A DNA stretch of 39,241 nt. Source: Coleofasciculus sp. LEGE 07092 (GTDB lineage: Bacteria; Cyanobacteriota; Cyanobacteriia; Cyanobacteriales; Coleofasciculaceae). Under the pieces are notes generated by a model. The model was not told the origin of the DNA and did no database searches. It saw only the letters and a list, made by a program, of their open reading frames with translations. Position numbers and translations under genes: made by a program. Of this stretch, positions 16,948-26,739 are shown piece after piece (positions within the stretch are counted from its first letter, which is position 1; the number at the start of each line of letters is the position of its first letter). The stretch spans positions 1 to 39,241 of the forward strand of contig NZ_JADEWY010000057.1 in NCBI RefSeq assembly GCF_015207375.1, given 5' to 3'.

Positions 16948-19871
16948 CAGCGTTCTCGATAAATTTGAGTGACGCGATCGCTAGGAACGACCTGCAAACA
17001 CTCTTCAAACCGTTGTGCTGCTTCTTTGAAATGTCCGAGATGATAGAGCAACAAAGCTTCTTCAAAGAGGCTTTTTGTCATCAATTTACCTTGCTTGAGT
17101 TCAGGTGGATCGGCATCAAATACCTCAAAGACGGACACCATTTCTGATTTTCCCTTAACCTGTACCCGCTCGATAAGACGTATAGCATATTGAGTTGCAT
17201 CTTGCAAGCGCCAAAAGGTGTGGTGAGAGATTAGCAGCGAGACTCCGTACTTTTTTGTCAATTCTTCTAGACGAGCGGCTAAATTCACAGCATCACTAAT
17301 GACTGTGCTATCCATCCGATGGTGTCCTCCCACCGTTCCCAACATCAAAGAACCTGTATTAATGCCAATGCCAATATGAATGGGCGGACGCTCCGGTCGA
17401 GTGCGGGTTGTATTGTATCGAGCCAACCGACGTAACATGGAGATTGCGGCTTTAACTGCATCATCAACACTGCCGCTAAACAGCGCCATAATTGCATCGC
17501 CAATGTATTTATCAATAAAGCCGTTATTCTCAACAATAGCCGGTGCCATACGAGAGAGATAGGCATTGATAAATTTAAAATTCTCTTCTAAGGAGATTTT
17601 TTCCGACAGAGTGGTGAAGTTACGAATATCGGCAAAGAGAATAGACATTTCTTTTTGCACTGCCTCGCCCAACTGCACATCGACAATGCTATCTTTATCC
17701 AATAATTGGAGAAATTCTTCCGGTACAAAGCGCTTGTAAGCTCGGTTGAGTTGATAGAGTTGATTGGTAAATTGCAGTCGCTCTGCTTCTGCCTGCTTGC
17801 GCTGGGTAATATCTTCAACAAAACCTTGATAGTAAAGCAGCGCTCCATTGGCATTGCGGATCGCACGGGCATTCTCCCGAATCCAGATGATACTACCATC
17901 ACGGCGGTAGACTTGAGACTCAAACCCAGAGATGGCACCGTGCTTTTGCATTAATAGAATAAATTCTGTATAGCAGTGCGGATCAACGTACAGTTGATGC
18001 TGGATGTGGGTAAGCGTGGCTATCAACTCCTCAGGAGAATCGTAGCCATAGAGCTGTGCTAGGGCAGGATTGGCACTGATATAATGTCCGTCTGGTGTAA
18101 TTTGAAAAATGCCTTCTAAAGCATTTTCAAAAATACTGCGATACTTTTGTTCTGCTTGTTTGAGTGCCTCCTCCGCTCGTTTGCGTTCGGTAATGTCTTG
18201 AAAGGCAGCGATCGCATAAGTAATCTTACCCGCTTCATCATAAATAGGAGTTCCCCAAATTTCTAGGGGAATAATACTACTGCCTTGATGAAGTTCAATA
18301 TCCTCCGTAGTTGAACTTTTACCCTGCAACGCCTGCACGATGGGCAGCTTTTCAGTAGGGTAAAGTTGATTGGTTCCGGCAATATAAGCCTGATAAACTT
18401 CGGACAAGTGTTCAGAGGTAGTTGAAGGTACGATGCTTTTGCCGTATAACTCTTGCGCCCTCTGATTGATAAAGTAGACTTTGCCATTAGCATCTAACAC
18501 CGTTACGCCCACTGGCACAGCTTCCAGAAATTGAGCCAACCGCCTCTCGCTTTCCCGTGCTGCTTCTTCTGCCTGTCGGTGCAACTCGGCTTCAATCACA
18601 TCGGAATGAGCCGTCGTGGTTTCTAGTAAAATTTCTAAGTCACTAGTGTAACGCTGCCACCCCCAGCTCTGATAGATAGCGATCGCAATAGCAGAACCCG
18701 TTAACGCGACTAAGGGGGAAACCAGAGGCAACCACCAGCTTGCGAGAAAGGCTAGATAACTGCCTGCAATCAGACTGCTACCCGTTAAAAAAATACTGAT
18801 ACCCAGTACTGTCCATCGCCAAGACACCTTCCAAACCTCTGCCCGAATGATCGCCCAACTGCCCCCAGCACCCATCAACGACCAAACCCCAACCCACAGC
18901 CATTCTAGGGGATCGGGCAAAACCCGAATCAGAGGACGATTTTCTTTCGCAGCACTAACGATTTGGCTGGTTAAATTGGCATGAACGACAACACCTGGCA
19001 TTTGCTGGCGACTGCCAATGGGAGTGGTGCTGTAGGGTGTAAAGAAAAGATCATTGGCACTTTGTCCGGTTGCGCCAATCAAAACAATCTTATCCCGCAC
19101 TAAGTCTGGCGGAATTCGGTTTTCGAGAACCTCAGTCAACGATACAGTCCGAAAATTTTTTTTAGCTCCGCGATAGTTCAGCAGTATCTGATAACCACCC
19201 GCATCAGCTCGGACATAACCCCCCTCATTTCCCTGAAACGGAACGAATACCGCTTTTCCCAACCGCAACTGCTTCTGAGCAACTGGCTCAAGAGTAATGC
19301 CTTCGGCTTCCAAATACATCAGTGCCAACTTCGCTCCTAAACTGAGTTGAGTAGACCCATCCTCCAGCTCAACAGAAAGCAAACCCCGACGTACCTTACC
19401 ATCAGCGTCCAACACCATATCCGCCATAGCCACTTGGTCAAGTTGATTTAAGACGGGCGGTGGTTCTACCGTATTACCCACTACTTTTTCTACACCAACT
19501 AGGTTCGGCGTAGATTTGAATACCTCGACTAACGCTTGATAACCGGGTTGCACAGGTAAATCTCGATAAAGATCCAGACCAATTGCTCTAGGCTGTTGAG
19601 CGTTCAGTGTCTGAAGCAATTGAGCTAACTGAGCATCTGGAATGGGCCACTGCCCTACCTTATTAATATCGGATTCATCAATCGTGACGATAACAATGCG
19701 GGGGTCAACTGGCTCTAAGGGACGCAACTGAAAAAACTGATCGAGAACAACCCATTCGAGTAGCTGAAATAATCCGACAGAACTTATACCAATGACAAAG
19801 CCTGCTACCGTGGGGGTAGAAATCAGTACCCCTTGCCAATTAAAAATTTTCTGCTTAAGCTTTCGCCACAT
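16929..19871 (-). CDS. CHASE2-PAS-PAS adenylate cyclase (class III)
   Basis: A 980-residue receptor cyclase. One N-terminal membrane helix (about 20-44), an extracytoplasmic CHASE2 sensor (about 45-320), three more helices (about 325-400), a coiled coil (about 415-445), two PAS domains (about 445-565 and 570-695) and the cyclase domain (about 735-920). Metal ligands are Asp748 (FADIRNFT) and Asp792 (YIGDAIMA); Lys788 and Thr856 are the pair expected for ATP, and Asn863/Arg867 (VNLAARLE) stabilise the transition state, so it should make cAMP. A short helical, TPR-like tail ends it. The CHASE2 ligand is unknown. It follows the DUF928 gene on the same strand, an association I know from other cyanobacteria. 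Confidence 0.9.
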   Translation of the reverse strand: MWRKLKQKIFNWQGVLISTPTVAGFVIGISSVGLFQLLEWVVLDQFFQLRPLEPVDPRIVIVTIDESDINKVGQWPIPDAQLAQLLQTLNAQQPRAIGLDLYRDLPVQPGYQALVEVFKSTPNLVGVEKVVGNTVEPPPVLNQLDQVAMADMVLDADGKVRRGLLSVELEDGSTQLSLGAKLALMYLEAEGITLEPVAQKQLRLGKAVFVPFQGNEGGYVRADAGGYQILLNYRGAKKNFRTVSLTEVLENRIPPDLVRDKIVLIGATGQSANDLFFTPYSTTPIGSRQQMPGVVVHANLTSQIVSAAKENRPLIRVLPDPLEWLWVGVWSLMGAGGSWAIIRAEVWKVSWRWTVLGISIFLTGSSLIAGSYLAFLASWWLPLVSPLVALTGSAIAIAIYQSWGWQRYTSDLEILLETTTAHSDVIEAELHRQAEEAARESERRLAQFLEAVPVGVTVLDANGKVYFINQRAQELYGKSIVPSTTSEHLSEVYQAYIAGTNQLYPTEKLPIVQALQGKSSTTEDIELHQGSSIIPLEIWGTPIYDEAGKITYAIAAFQDITERKRAEEALKQAEQKYRSIFENALEGIFQITPDGHYISANPALAQLYGYDSPEELIATLTHIQHQLYVDPHCYTEFILLMQKHGAISGFESQVYRRDGSIIWIRENARAIRNANGALLYYQGFVEDITQRKQAEAERLQFTNQLYQLNRAYKRFVPEEFLQLLDKDSIVDVQLGEAVQKEMSILFADIRNFTTLSEKISLEENFKFINAYLSRMAPAIVENNGFIDKYIGDAIMALFSGSVDDAVKAAISMLRRLARYNTTRTRPERPPIHIGIGINTGSLMLGTVGGHHRMDSTVISDAVNLAARLEELTKKYGVSLLISHHTFWRLQDATQYAIRLIERVQVKGKSEMVSVFEVFDADPPELKQGKLMTKSLFEEALLLYHLGHFKEAAQRFEECLQVVPSDRVTQIYRERCYNIDG

Positions 19872-20038
19872 GTATCAATGGCAATCAGAATTAACACGAT
19901 TACAACCCCTGATTGCTAATTGTTCATTAGCCCTCAAGTTTTTGATACCCGATGCAGTCCCACGTTTATTTTAATCACGGCTCAATGCGATCTCTTGGAC
20001 TTTACCACTTCCCATCAGCAAGCTCTAGATAAGTCCCC

Positions 20039-20665
20039 CTAAATACCATCCTTCCCGTAAAAGGCAGCACGCTCTAGAGGGGATAACTCCATAACTTGAC
20101 TAATCAGCACGGGATCGGGTTCAACTCGCTGAATTTGTCCCATTATCGTAGGACTATCAGGTCTGAGGTTTTGTTCGCAAAGGATAATGAATGACCACTG
20201 GTATTGCTTACCCTTTTCTAAAGCGGGTGCTTCTGCTGGAAGCTTAAAGCGAAGAAGTCCCGGAGTTGTGGGGAGAGACACCGATTTCTGGTAGAAATAA
20301 TCCTCTTGTTCGTCCTTAAGAATAAATAATGCCTCTCGTGCTACCGTTTGAGGCAGGTGAACAAAAAACATGGGATGTTCTACCACCGTTAATCCATAGG
20401 TTGTTGCTGGCTTAAATGGAGTAACAGGCGTACTCGAAGGGGTTACGTCCCCAGGACACAATCCACCGCTACGAGATGCTCCTCCTGCCGTATCTTTGGG
20501 TTTTCTATTCCCTTGAGGATCGAAGGTGACACGAGTAGTTTGACCAGGCAACAACGATTCTACCTGTGCTTTTACCTGAGTGGGCAAACTAGTAGCCATC
20601 AGGAGTTCCAGGGACAAAGCGACTGAAAAAAGCTTAAGAGGTCGAAGCAAATGTTTTCTAGCCAT
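20039..20665 (-). CDS. exported DUF928 protein, short C-terminus
   Basis: Secreted protein of 208 residues. The start is placed at ATG 20665 because it has AAAGG upstream and opens directly into a signal peptide (MARKHLLRPLKLFSVALSLELL, cleavage near VKAQ); the frame itself stays open upstream to 20791. The mature part has the DUF928 marks: TAGGASRSGGLC, VEHPMFFVHLP, FILKDEQEDYFYQKSVSLP, GKQYQWSFIILCEQNLRPDSP and SPLERAAFYGKDGI. Family members I recall go on for about 40 residues after 'GIWY'; here a TAG falls where the Trp codon would be. Function unknown; it probably acts with the CHASE2 cyclase encoded next. Confidence 0.75.
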   Translation of the reverse strand: MARKHLLRPLKLFSVALSLELLMATSLPTQVKAQVESLLPGQTTRVTFDPQGNRKPKDTAGGASRSGGLCPGDVTPSSTPVTPFKPATTYGLTVVEHPMFFVHLPQTVAREALFILKDEQEDYFYQKSVSLPTTPGLLRFKLPAEAPALEKGKQYQWSFIILCEQNLRPDSPTIMGQIQRVEPDPVLISQVMELSPLERAAFYGKDGI

Positions 20666-20979
20666 GATGGAAAACCTTTGTGATGAAAGACTACTATTAG
20701 CCAATCCCATCGTGGTAGGGATCAAGAAAGGAACTGTATGGGTAATACTACAGCACCCCTCGAAATTGAGGTGATTGACTACGAGGTGCAAATACCGTGG
20801 TTGATCGAGGAAACATCGGCACCATGGTGATAACCATAACCCTGGATTTGCTAGTTCACCCTTAGCGGTTATTTCTTTTGTAGAGGATAGGGGTCAAACC
20901 CCTCATTTAGGATTGACCTCCCTATCATACCTTGGAATGATGCGAATGTGTTCTAAGTAGGTTAATCACGAGAAATAGG
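20666..20979. other. intergenic stretch between gcvP and the DUF928 gene
   Basis: A 314-base region without a convincing gene (the DUF928 frame extends into its first part). It holds a small palindrome AGGGGT-CAA-ACCCCT (20889-20903) about 75 bases past the gcvP stop, which may help end gcvP transcription although no T run follows. Promoter of the DUF928 gene should lie here; none stands out. Confidence 0.4.
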
Positions 20980-23916
20980 CTATTCTGGTGAATACGCCTC
21001 CATGCCAATACAAGAACAGACTAAATTGCGATCGCCATAGGCATTGTCGATTCGCCCAACTGAAGACCAAAATTTGTGTTCCCGTGTCCACGGGGCTGGG
21101 TATGCTGCCTGTTCACGAGAATAAGGTCGGTTCCAATCCCCAGCAATTAAGACTTCTGCAGTATGGGGCGCATTTTTCAAGACATTATTTTCCGCGTCTG
21201 CCTCACCCAACTCAATCGCCTCAATTTCTGTGCGAATGGCAATCATCCCATCGCAGAATCGCTCCAATTCATCTTTTGACTCACTTTCCGTCGGTTCTAC
21301 CATCATCGTCCCCGCCACGGGCCACGAAACAGTAGGAGCATGGAAGCCGTAATCCATGAGGCGCTTGGCAATATCGTCTACTTCGATGCCTGCTGATTTT
21401 TTGAGCGATCGCAAATCTAAAATACATTCATGTGCCACTAAACCGGATTTCCCCTTATACAAAACCGGATAGTAAGGTTCTAACCGACGGGCGATATAGT
21501 TAGCGTTGAGAATAGCGACTTTCGTTGCTGCCGTCAAACCCGCCGCCCCCATTAGGGCGATGTACATCCAAGAAATCGTCAAGATGCTAGGACTGCCCCA
21601 AGGTGCTGAAGCAACAGCCCCAATTCCTTGTTTGCCTCCCGTCTGCATGACAGAATGCCCAGGCAAAAACGGCACCAGATGAGGCATTACACCAATCGGT
21701 CCCATACCAGGTCCCCCACCCCCATGGGGAATGCAAAAGGTTTTGTGCAAGTTCAAGTGACAGACATCTGCGCCATAATCTCCCGGACGGCACAACCCAA
21801 CTTGGGCATTCATATTCGCACCATCCAAGTAAACTTGACCGCCATTCTCATGAACGATATCGCAAATTTCCTTAATCTGTTCCTCAAATACCCCGTGAGT
21901 TGAAGGATATGTGACCATTAAAGCGGCTAAGTTATCGCCGTGCTTCTCAGCTTTTGCCCTTAGGTCATCTAAGTCAATATTTCCCTGATTGTCACAAGCA
22001 ACCGCTACCACCTTTAAACCACACATCACCGCACTGGCAGGGTTAGTTCCATGTGCCGACTGGGGAATCAAGCAAACGTTTCGATGTTCTTCGCCCCGTT
22101 GTTCGTGGTACTGACGAATCACCAACAATCCCGTATATTCACCCTGAGAACCGGCATTGGGTTGCAAAGATATGCCCGCAAAACCTGTAATCTCTGCTAA
22201 CCATTCCTCAAGCTGCCGGAACAATACCTGATACCCTTGGGTTTGAGACAGAGGAGCAAACGGATGCATCTTACTAAATTCCGCCCAAGTTACTGGCATC
22301 ATCTCCGCCGTTGCATTCAGCTTCATCGTGCAGGAACCCAAGGGAATCATTGAAGTAGTTAGGGATAAATCCTTAGCCTGCAATCGGTGAATGTAACGCA
22401 ATAACTCAGTTTCTGAATGATAGCGGTTGAAAACTGGATTCGTTAAATAACTGCTAGTACGAGTAGCAACGGTATTGAGAACTGTTAACTCTTCCACTGT
22501 AAAAGGCAACTCATCACTACCCAAAAAAATCTGCCAGAGGTCGAGTATGTCTTCAACTGTAGTCGTCTCATCTAAAGAAATACCCACAGCACTAGCATCG
22601 AAAACTCGCAGGTTAATTCTACGCGCCTCGGCAGCTTCTAGAATGGTTGTCAAAGAGTGAGTTCCCAGTTCTACCCGCACAGTATCAAAGAATAAGTCTG
22701 ACCCAATCTTGTACCCTAACCGCTTCAATCCTGCTGCTAGCATCAGTGCCAACCGATGCACCTTCAAGGCTATAGTTCTGAGTCCTGGCGCTCCGTGGTA
22801 CACCGCATACATACTGGCTATTACTGCCAACAATACCTGAGCGGTACAAATATTACTCGTGGCTTTGTCGCGGCGGATGTGTTGTTCGCGGGTTTGTAGG
22901 GCGAGGCGCAGGGCGGGTTTGCCTTGAGCATCCTTGGATACACCGACAATTCGCCCCGGAACTTGGCGTTTGTAGGCGTCTCGCGTAGCAAAATAGGCGG
23001 CATGGGGTCCCCCGTATCCGAGGGGAACGCCGAAGCGCTGGGTACTACCTACGGCAATATCTGCCCCAAATTCACCGGGGGGTGTAAGAAGCGTCAGGCT
23101 CAGGGGGTCGGCTGCGACGGTGGCTAGACCGCCCACCTCATGAACTTTTTTGATAAACTCTCGATAGTCGTAAATTGTACCATCGGTTGCCGGATATTGT
23201 AGCAGTGCTCCGAAAATCGGCAGCTCAAACCCAAAGCTGTGATGGTCGCCTACAATTACGTCAATTTCTAGGGGTTTAGCACGGGTTTGTAAGACTTCAA
23301 TGGTTTGGGGGTGGCAGTCTTTTGAAACAAAGAAGGTATTCGCTTTTGTCTTGCACAAGCCATAACTCATGCTCATTGCTTCTGCGGCTGCGGTGCCTTC
23401 ATCTAGCAAGGAGGCATTAGCAATGTCTAGACCGGTCAGGTCAATAATCAGGGTCTGAAAGTTGAGCAATGCCTCCAACCGCCCTTGGGCAATTTCGGCT
23501 TGATAGGGGGTGTAAGCCGTGTACCAGTCCGGGTTTTCCAGGATATTGCGCTGAATGACGGGTGGGGTAATGCAGTCGGAATAACCAATGCCGATAAACG
23601 ACCGGAACACCTGATTTTTTGAGGCGATTTCTTTGAGTCTGGCAAGGGCGGCGTACTCGCTTTGGGCGGGGGGTAAGTTGAGGGAACGATTGAGCCGAAT
23701 TCTGGGGGGGACAGCTTGCTCAATTAACTCGTCTAAGGTGGAAAAACCCAAGACTGCCAGCATTTGTGCCACTTCATTGGCACCCAAGCCGATATGCCGC
23801 CCTACAAACGAATCGGTCGATTCCCGGTTGTCTGAAGAGGAGCAATGGGGCTGAGAGTCAGGAATGATTGGATTGTCTTTTGCATCCTGGTTAACTGTGA
23901 CGTTCAGATTACGCAT
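20980..23916 (-). CDS. gcvP: glycine dehydrogenase (decarboxylating), P-protein
   Basis: The P-protein of the glycine cleavage system decarboxylates glycine with pyridoxal phosphate and loads the aminomethyl group onto lipoyl-GcvH; in cyanobacteria this is central to photorespiration and one-carbon supply. The single-chain 978-residue form is present. The first half begins [21 protein letters not shown]; the PLP lysine lies near residue 724 in [18 protein letters not shown], the glycine-rich loop typical of P-proteins. [25 protein letters not shown] marks the junction of the two halves. gcvH lies 159 bases upstream on the same strand, with a hairpin in the gap. Confidence 0.96.
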   Translation of the reverse strand: MRNLNVTVNQDAKDNPIIPDSQPHCSSSDNRESTDSFVGRHIGLGANEVAQMLAVLGFSTLDELIEQAVPPRIRLNRSLNLPPAQSEYAALARLKEIASKNQVFRSFIGIGYSDCITPPVIQRNILENPDWYTAYTPYQAEIAQGRLEALLNFQTLIIDLTGLDIANASLLDEGTAAAEAMSMSYGLCKTKANTFFVSKDCHPQTIEVLQTRAKPLEIDVIVGDHHSFGFELPIFGALLQYPATDGTIYDYREFIKKVHEVGGLATVAADPLSLTLLTPPGEFGADIAVGSTQRFGVPLGYGGPHAAYFATRDAYKRQVPGRIVGVSKDAQGKPALRLALQTREQHIRRDKATSNICTAQVLLAVIASMYAVYHGAPGLRTIALKVHRLALMLAAGLKRLGYKIGSDLFFDTVRVELGTHSLTTILEAAEARRINLRVFDASAVGISLDETTTVEDILDLWQIFLGSDELPFTVEELTVLNTVATRTSSYLTNPVFNRYHSETELLRYIHRLQAKDLSLTTSMIPLGSCTMKLNATAEMMPVTWAEFSKMHPFAPLSQTQGYQVLFRQLEEWLAEITGFAGISLQPNAGSQGEYTGLLVIRQYHEQRGEEHRNVCLIPQSAHGTNPASAVMCGLKVVAVACDNQGNIDLDDLRAKAEKHGDNLAALMVTYPSTHGVFEEQIKEICDIVHENGGQVYLDGANMNAQVGLCRPGDYGADVCHLNLHKTFCIPHGGGGPGMGPIGVMPHLVPFLPGHSVMQTGGKQGIGAVASAPWGSPSILTISWMYIALMGAAGLTAATKVAILNANYIARRLEPYYPVLYKGKSGLVAHECILDLRSLKKSAGIEVDDIAKRLMDYGFHAPTVSWPVAGTMMVEPTESESKDELERFCDGMIAIRTEIEAIELGEADAENNVLKNAPHTAEVLIAGDWNRPYSREQAAYPAPWTREHKFWSSVGRIDNAYGDRNLVCSCIGMEAYSPE

Positions 23917-23950
23917 ATCAAACCGATTGGTGGTAGGGCTTTGGTGTGTG

Positions 23951-23977
23951 GCACTTTACTAAAGTTATATAAAGTGC
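23951..23977. promoter_or_regulatory. inverted repeat upstream of gcvP
   Basis: GCACTTTA (23951-23958) and TAAAGTGC (23970-23977) are perfect inverted arms separated by 11 bases, 34 bases before the gcvP start, in the gcvH-gcvP gap. The symmetry and distance suit an operator or an mRNA hairpin between the two genes. No glycine riboswitch signature was seen. Confidence 0.35.
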
Positions 23978-24075
23978 AACTTCTTATTATTCTGTAACAA
24001 ACCCTCCAAAATGGCTCTCAGCGTCCACCATCAACGGTTAACGGCTTTCCCTGCTCTCGTGTAACGTGTAACAGC

Positions 24076-24465
24076 TTACTCCCCTTCTACCTGGATGCGA
24101 TACTCATCGGCAGACAGCGCATCTAGCAATTCATCGGCATCATTAATTCGTACTTTCACCAACCACCCCTCACCGTAAGGGTCTTCGACGATGAGTTCGG
24201 GAGACTCTACAATGGGTTCATTTCGCTCGATTACTGTACCGGAAATCGGGGCGTACATATCCTCAACCGCCTTCACCGATTCAACGGAGCCAAAAACCTC
24301 CCCTTTTTTTAGGGCATCACCAATTTCCGGCAGTTCTACAAATACGATGTCACCGAGTTGGTCAACCGCAAACGCACTCATGCCAATCGTAGCAATCTCG
24401 CCATCCAGTCGTACATATTCGTGGCTGTCAAGATATTTTAAGTCCTCAGGATAGTCCAGAGCCAT
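24076..24465 (-). CDS. gcvH: glycine cleavage system H protein
   Basis: GcvH carries the aminomethyl group on a lipoyl arm between the P, T and L proteins. The 129-residue protein begins [20 protein letters not shown]. The lipoyl lysine is Lys65 in [18 protein letters not shown], and NDPY-type region [12 protein letters not shown] is typical of the fold. Normal length. It precedes gcvP on the same strand; the gap of 159 bases suggests either a loose operon or a separate gcvP promoter. Confidence 0.95.
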   Translation of the reverse strand: MALDYPEDLKYLDSHEYVRLDGEIATIGMSAFAVDQLGDIVFVELPEIGDALKKGEVFGSVESVKAVEDMYAPISGTVIERNEPIVESPELIVEDPYGEGWLVKVRINDADELLDALSADEYRIQVEGE

Positions 24466-24529
24466 CTCACGTCCTCAATCTCCAGCAAAGCTAAGTTTAC
24501 AACTTCCACGTCAAGTCCGATGTACCCTA

Positions 24530-25372
24530 ATGGATGATTATGCCAAATTTATGAAACCAAGCCTCAAACTACGACTGTTTGGTGAATTTACCCTCAAGCG
24601 ACTGGTGCGATCGCTTATCTTTATCTATGCCTTCTTGTGTTTATACATCTTTTTCGCCTCAGACGGAATGATCTTTGTGCCTCAACCCTCTAGCTATCAA
24701 GACACCCGCGATATTATTAAGCTAACGACTACCGATGGGTTCCAACTTTCCGCCGTTTATTTACCCAATCCAGCCGCCACGTATAGCATCCTCTACGTTC
24801 ACGGTAACGCTGAGGACTTGGGTGACATTCAACCCGTGCTGCAAAAGTTACATAGTATAGGGTTTAGCGTCTTTGCTTACGATTATCGCGGCTATGGTAC
24901 GAGTCAGGGAAGTCCTTCAGAACGCCATGCCTATCAAGATATCGATACAGCTTACATCTATTTAACCCAGCAGCTAGGAGTGCCACCGGAAAAAATTATC
25001 GCTTACGGGCGTTCAGTGGGTGGGGGTTCGGCAGTCGATTTAGCTGCACGCCAACCCATTGCAGGTTTAATTGTGGAAAGTGCGTTTACCTCCGCGTTTC
25101 GGGTAATCCTACCGATTCCTCTTTTACCCTTTGATAAATTCCCGAACATTGACAAGATTAAGCAGGTGAATTGTCCAGTATTAGTAATACACGGAAAAGC
25201 CGATGAAATTATCCCCTTTTCTCATGGGCAAAACCTGTTTGCGGCTGCACCTGAACCTAAACTTTCATTATGGGTGGATGATGCGAGTCATAATGATTTG
25301 ATGTGGGTGGCTGGGGAGGAGTATGAAGAGATTTTACGGGAATTTAAACAGTTAGTTGGTCTCCGAGAGTGA
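24530..25372 (+). CDS. membrane-anchored alpha/beta hydrolase (ABHD13/17-like)
   Basis: Serine hydrolase of 280 residues with one N-terminal membrane helix (about 25-44) and the catalytic domain behind it. Oxyanion region VHGNAEDLGD (90-99); nucleophile Ser162 in GRSVGGGSA; acid Asp225 in HGKADEIIP; base His254 in DASHNDL. YDYRGYGTSQGSPSE is characteristic of the ABHD13/ABHD17/BEM46 branch. Substrate unknown; ABHD17 relatives remove acyl groups, but that cannot be assumed here. Start ATG 24530 is 64 bases from the divergent gcvH start; Met8 is an alternative. It sits in the block that separates gcvT from gcvHP. Confidence 0.85.
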   Translation: MDDYAKFMKPSLKLRLFGEFTLKRLVRSLIFIYAFLCLYIFFASDGMIFVPQPSSYQDTRDIIKLTTTDGFQLSAVYLPNPAATYSILYVHGNAEDLGDIQPVLQKLHSIGFSVFAYDYRGYGTSQGSPSERHAYQDIDTAYIYLTQQLGVPPEKIIAYGRSVGGGSAVDLAARQPIAGLIVESAFTSAFRVILPIPLLPFDKFPNIDKIKQVNCPVLVIHGKADEIIPFSHGQNLFAAAPEPKLSLWVDDASHNDLMWVAGEEYEEILREFKQLVGLRE

Positions 25373-25395
25373 ATTCAGTTGTGGTTTCTGAATTC
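25371..25395 (+). terminator. hairpin after the hydrolase gene
   Basis: GAATTCAG (25371-25378) pairs perfectly with CTGAATTC (25388-25395) across a 9-base loop, beginning inside the stop codon. There is no T run, so it is at best a weak terminator or a 3'-end stabiliser. Confidence 0.3.
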
Positions 25396-25498
25396 GGAAT
25401 AGGGTTGATAAGGATAAAGGTAAGTTGATATTTTTAGTTTAGTACCAAAGCCACAACGCGATCGCTAAAATGGTAAAATTTTGCTCTGCTTTGGCTCT

Positions 25499-26689
25499 TT
25501 AGAGCAGACCCAATTTCCTTAAGGCGTCGGATGCTGCCTGTTTTTCAGCTTCTTTTTTCTTATTAGCTGTACCCTCACCATACACGGTGCCATTAACTCT
25601 TACTTCAACAGTAAACATCTTGGCATGGTCTGCTCCAACTTCATTGGTAACAGGATACTTAGGAATCTGTTGGTGGTTTGTCTGCGCCCAATTCTGAAAT
25701 CGATTTTTCACATCATTTAAAATCTCAGGGGTGGCATCCTGGGAAACAGCATCTTCTACAACTAAGTCGAAGAGAGGCTCTACTAGTTCACGGACTGCCT
25801 CAATGCCAGAGTCCAAATAGTACGCGCCAATAACTGCCTCAAAGGTATTGCTCAACAATGATAATTTAGTACGACCTCCCTGCAATTGTTCTCCTTTGCT
25901 TAACCGTATCCATCTGCCCAAATCCAGTTCAGTGGCAAATTTTGCTAGCTGGGTATTGTCCACTAAGTTAGAGCGGCGCTTGGTTAATTCTCCCTCATTT
26001 CGACCCGGAAATTGCTCAAAGACATAATCTCCTGCTAAAAACTCTAGTACAGAGTCTCCGAGAAATTCCAGTTGCTCATTGTCTCCTTGAGTCTGTGTGG
26101 GATTTTCAAAGATATAGGAACGATGGGTAAGGGCAAGATACAGGAGTAAAGCATCTTGAAAGGGAATTTTCTTTAGTAGTTCGTGCAAATGCTCTCTAAT
26201 GGGGGATTCTTCTGTAGAGGTCTGACTTTTGCGTGTCTCTTGCCGAGATTGCTCTTGCCATAAGAGTCGCAGAACTTCTTGTTTTTGTTTAGCTACAGCT
26301 TCTTTTTCAGTAGCATCAATAGCACCTAACAAGAGGGTCATACTGTCTAGAGCACGATAAGTGTCCTCCGTCGAGAGACGAACTCGGTGTGCCCATTTGT
26401 TGCGAACATCAATGAGTTCGCTGGCGAGAGCGCGTTCAGTATAAGACAGCTCGGGCTTGAAGACTGTCTCCCACCGCTTTGTCATAACCTTTAGCAAAGC
26501 AGAAACATCCTCTCGCAATGTCTCTTCTATCGTGCGCCTAAGCGTAGAATCCTCAGATAAGCAGGACTTAGCTCGTGAAAGCCAAGCATTTCCATAAATT
26601 GCCCTCATTTGCTGCTCAACGTAAGGATAAAGTCCCTTACCTAAAAGATTTAAAGCTCTACCGACCTGTTCGTGGTTGCTAATTGCCAT
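25499..26689 (-). CDS. HEPN (Swt1-type)-RNase III-dsRBD fusion ribonuclease
   Basis: A 396-residue protein with three parts. Residues 1-125 resemble the Swt1-type HEPN domain and carry an R-x4-H motif, Arg96 to His101 in VRNKWAHR, the usual catalytic signature of HEPN RNases. A charged linker (about 126-165) follows. The RNase III domain (about 168-312) has LALTHRSY and NEQLEFLGDSVLEF with Glu205, Glu208 and Asp212; Glu284 is kept, but the Asp of the usual AD-x-x-EA-x-IGA motif is Asn281 (SNTFEAVIGA). The dsRNA-binding domain is 325-394 with GEGTANKKKEAEKQAASDAL. Ordinary bacterial RNase III is about 230 residues without HEPN. It lies upstream of no housekeeping rRNA genes; neighbours are a secreted protein and nuclease-like genes. 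Likely RNA-targeting; housekeeping or defensive role not decided. Confidence 0.85.
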   Translation of the reverse strand: MAISNHEQVGRALNLLGKGLYPYVEQQMRAIYGNAWLSRAKSCLSEDSTLRRTIEETLREDVSALLKVMTKRWETVFKPELSYTERALASELIDVRNKWAHRVRLSTEDTYRALDSMTLLLGAIDATEKEAVAKQKQEVLRLLWQEQSRQETRKSQTSTEESPIREHLHELLKKIPFQDALLLYLALTHRSYIFENPTQTQGDNEQLEFLGDSVLEFLAGDYVFEQFPGRNEGELTKRRSNLVDNTQLAKFATELDLGRWIRLSKGEQLQGGRTKLSLLSNTFEAVIGAYYLDSGIEAVRELVEPLFDLVVEDAVSQDATPEILNDVKNRFQNWAQTNHQQIPKYPVTNEVGADHAKMFTVEVRVNGTVYGEGTANKKKEAEKQAASDALRKLGLL

Positions 26690-26739
26690 TTTGAAATTAA
26701 GTGATTAAGATTACTAGCAACTATAGCAATTGAAAGTTT

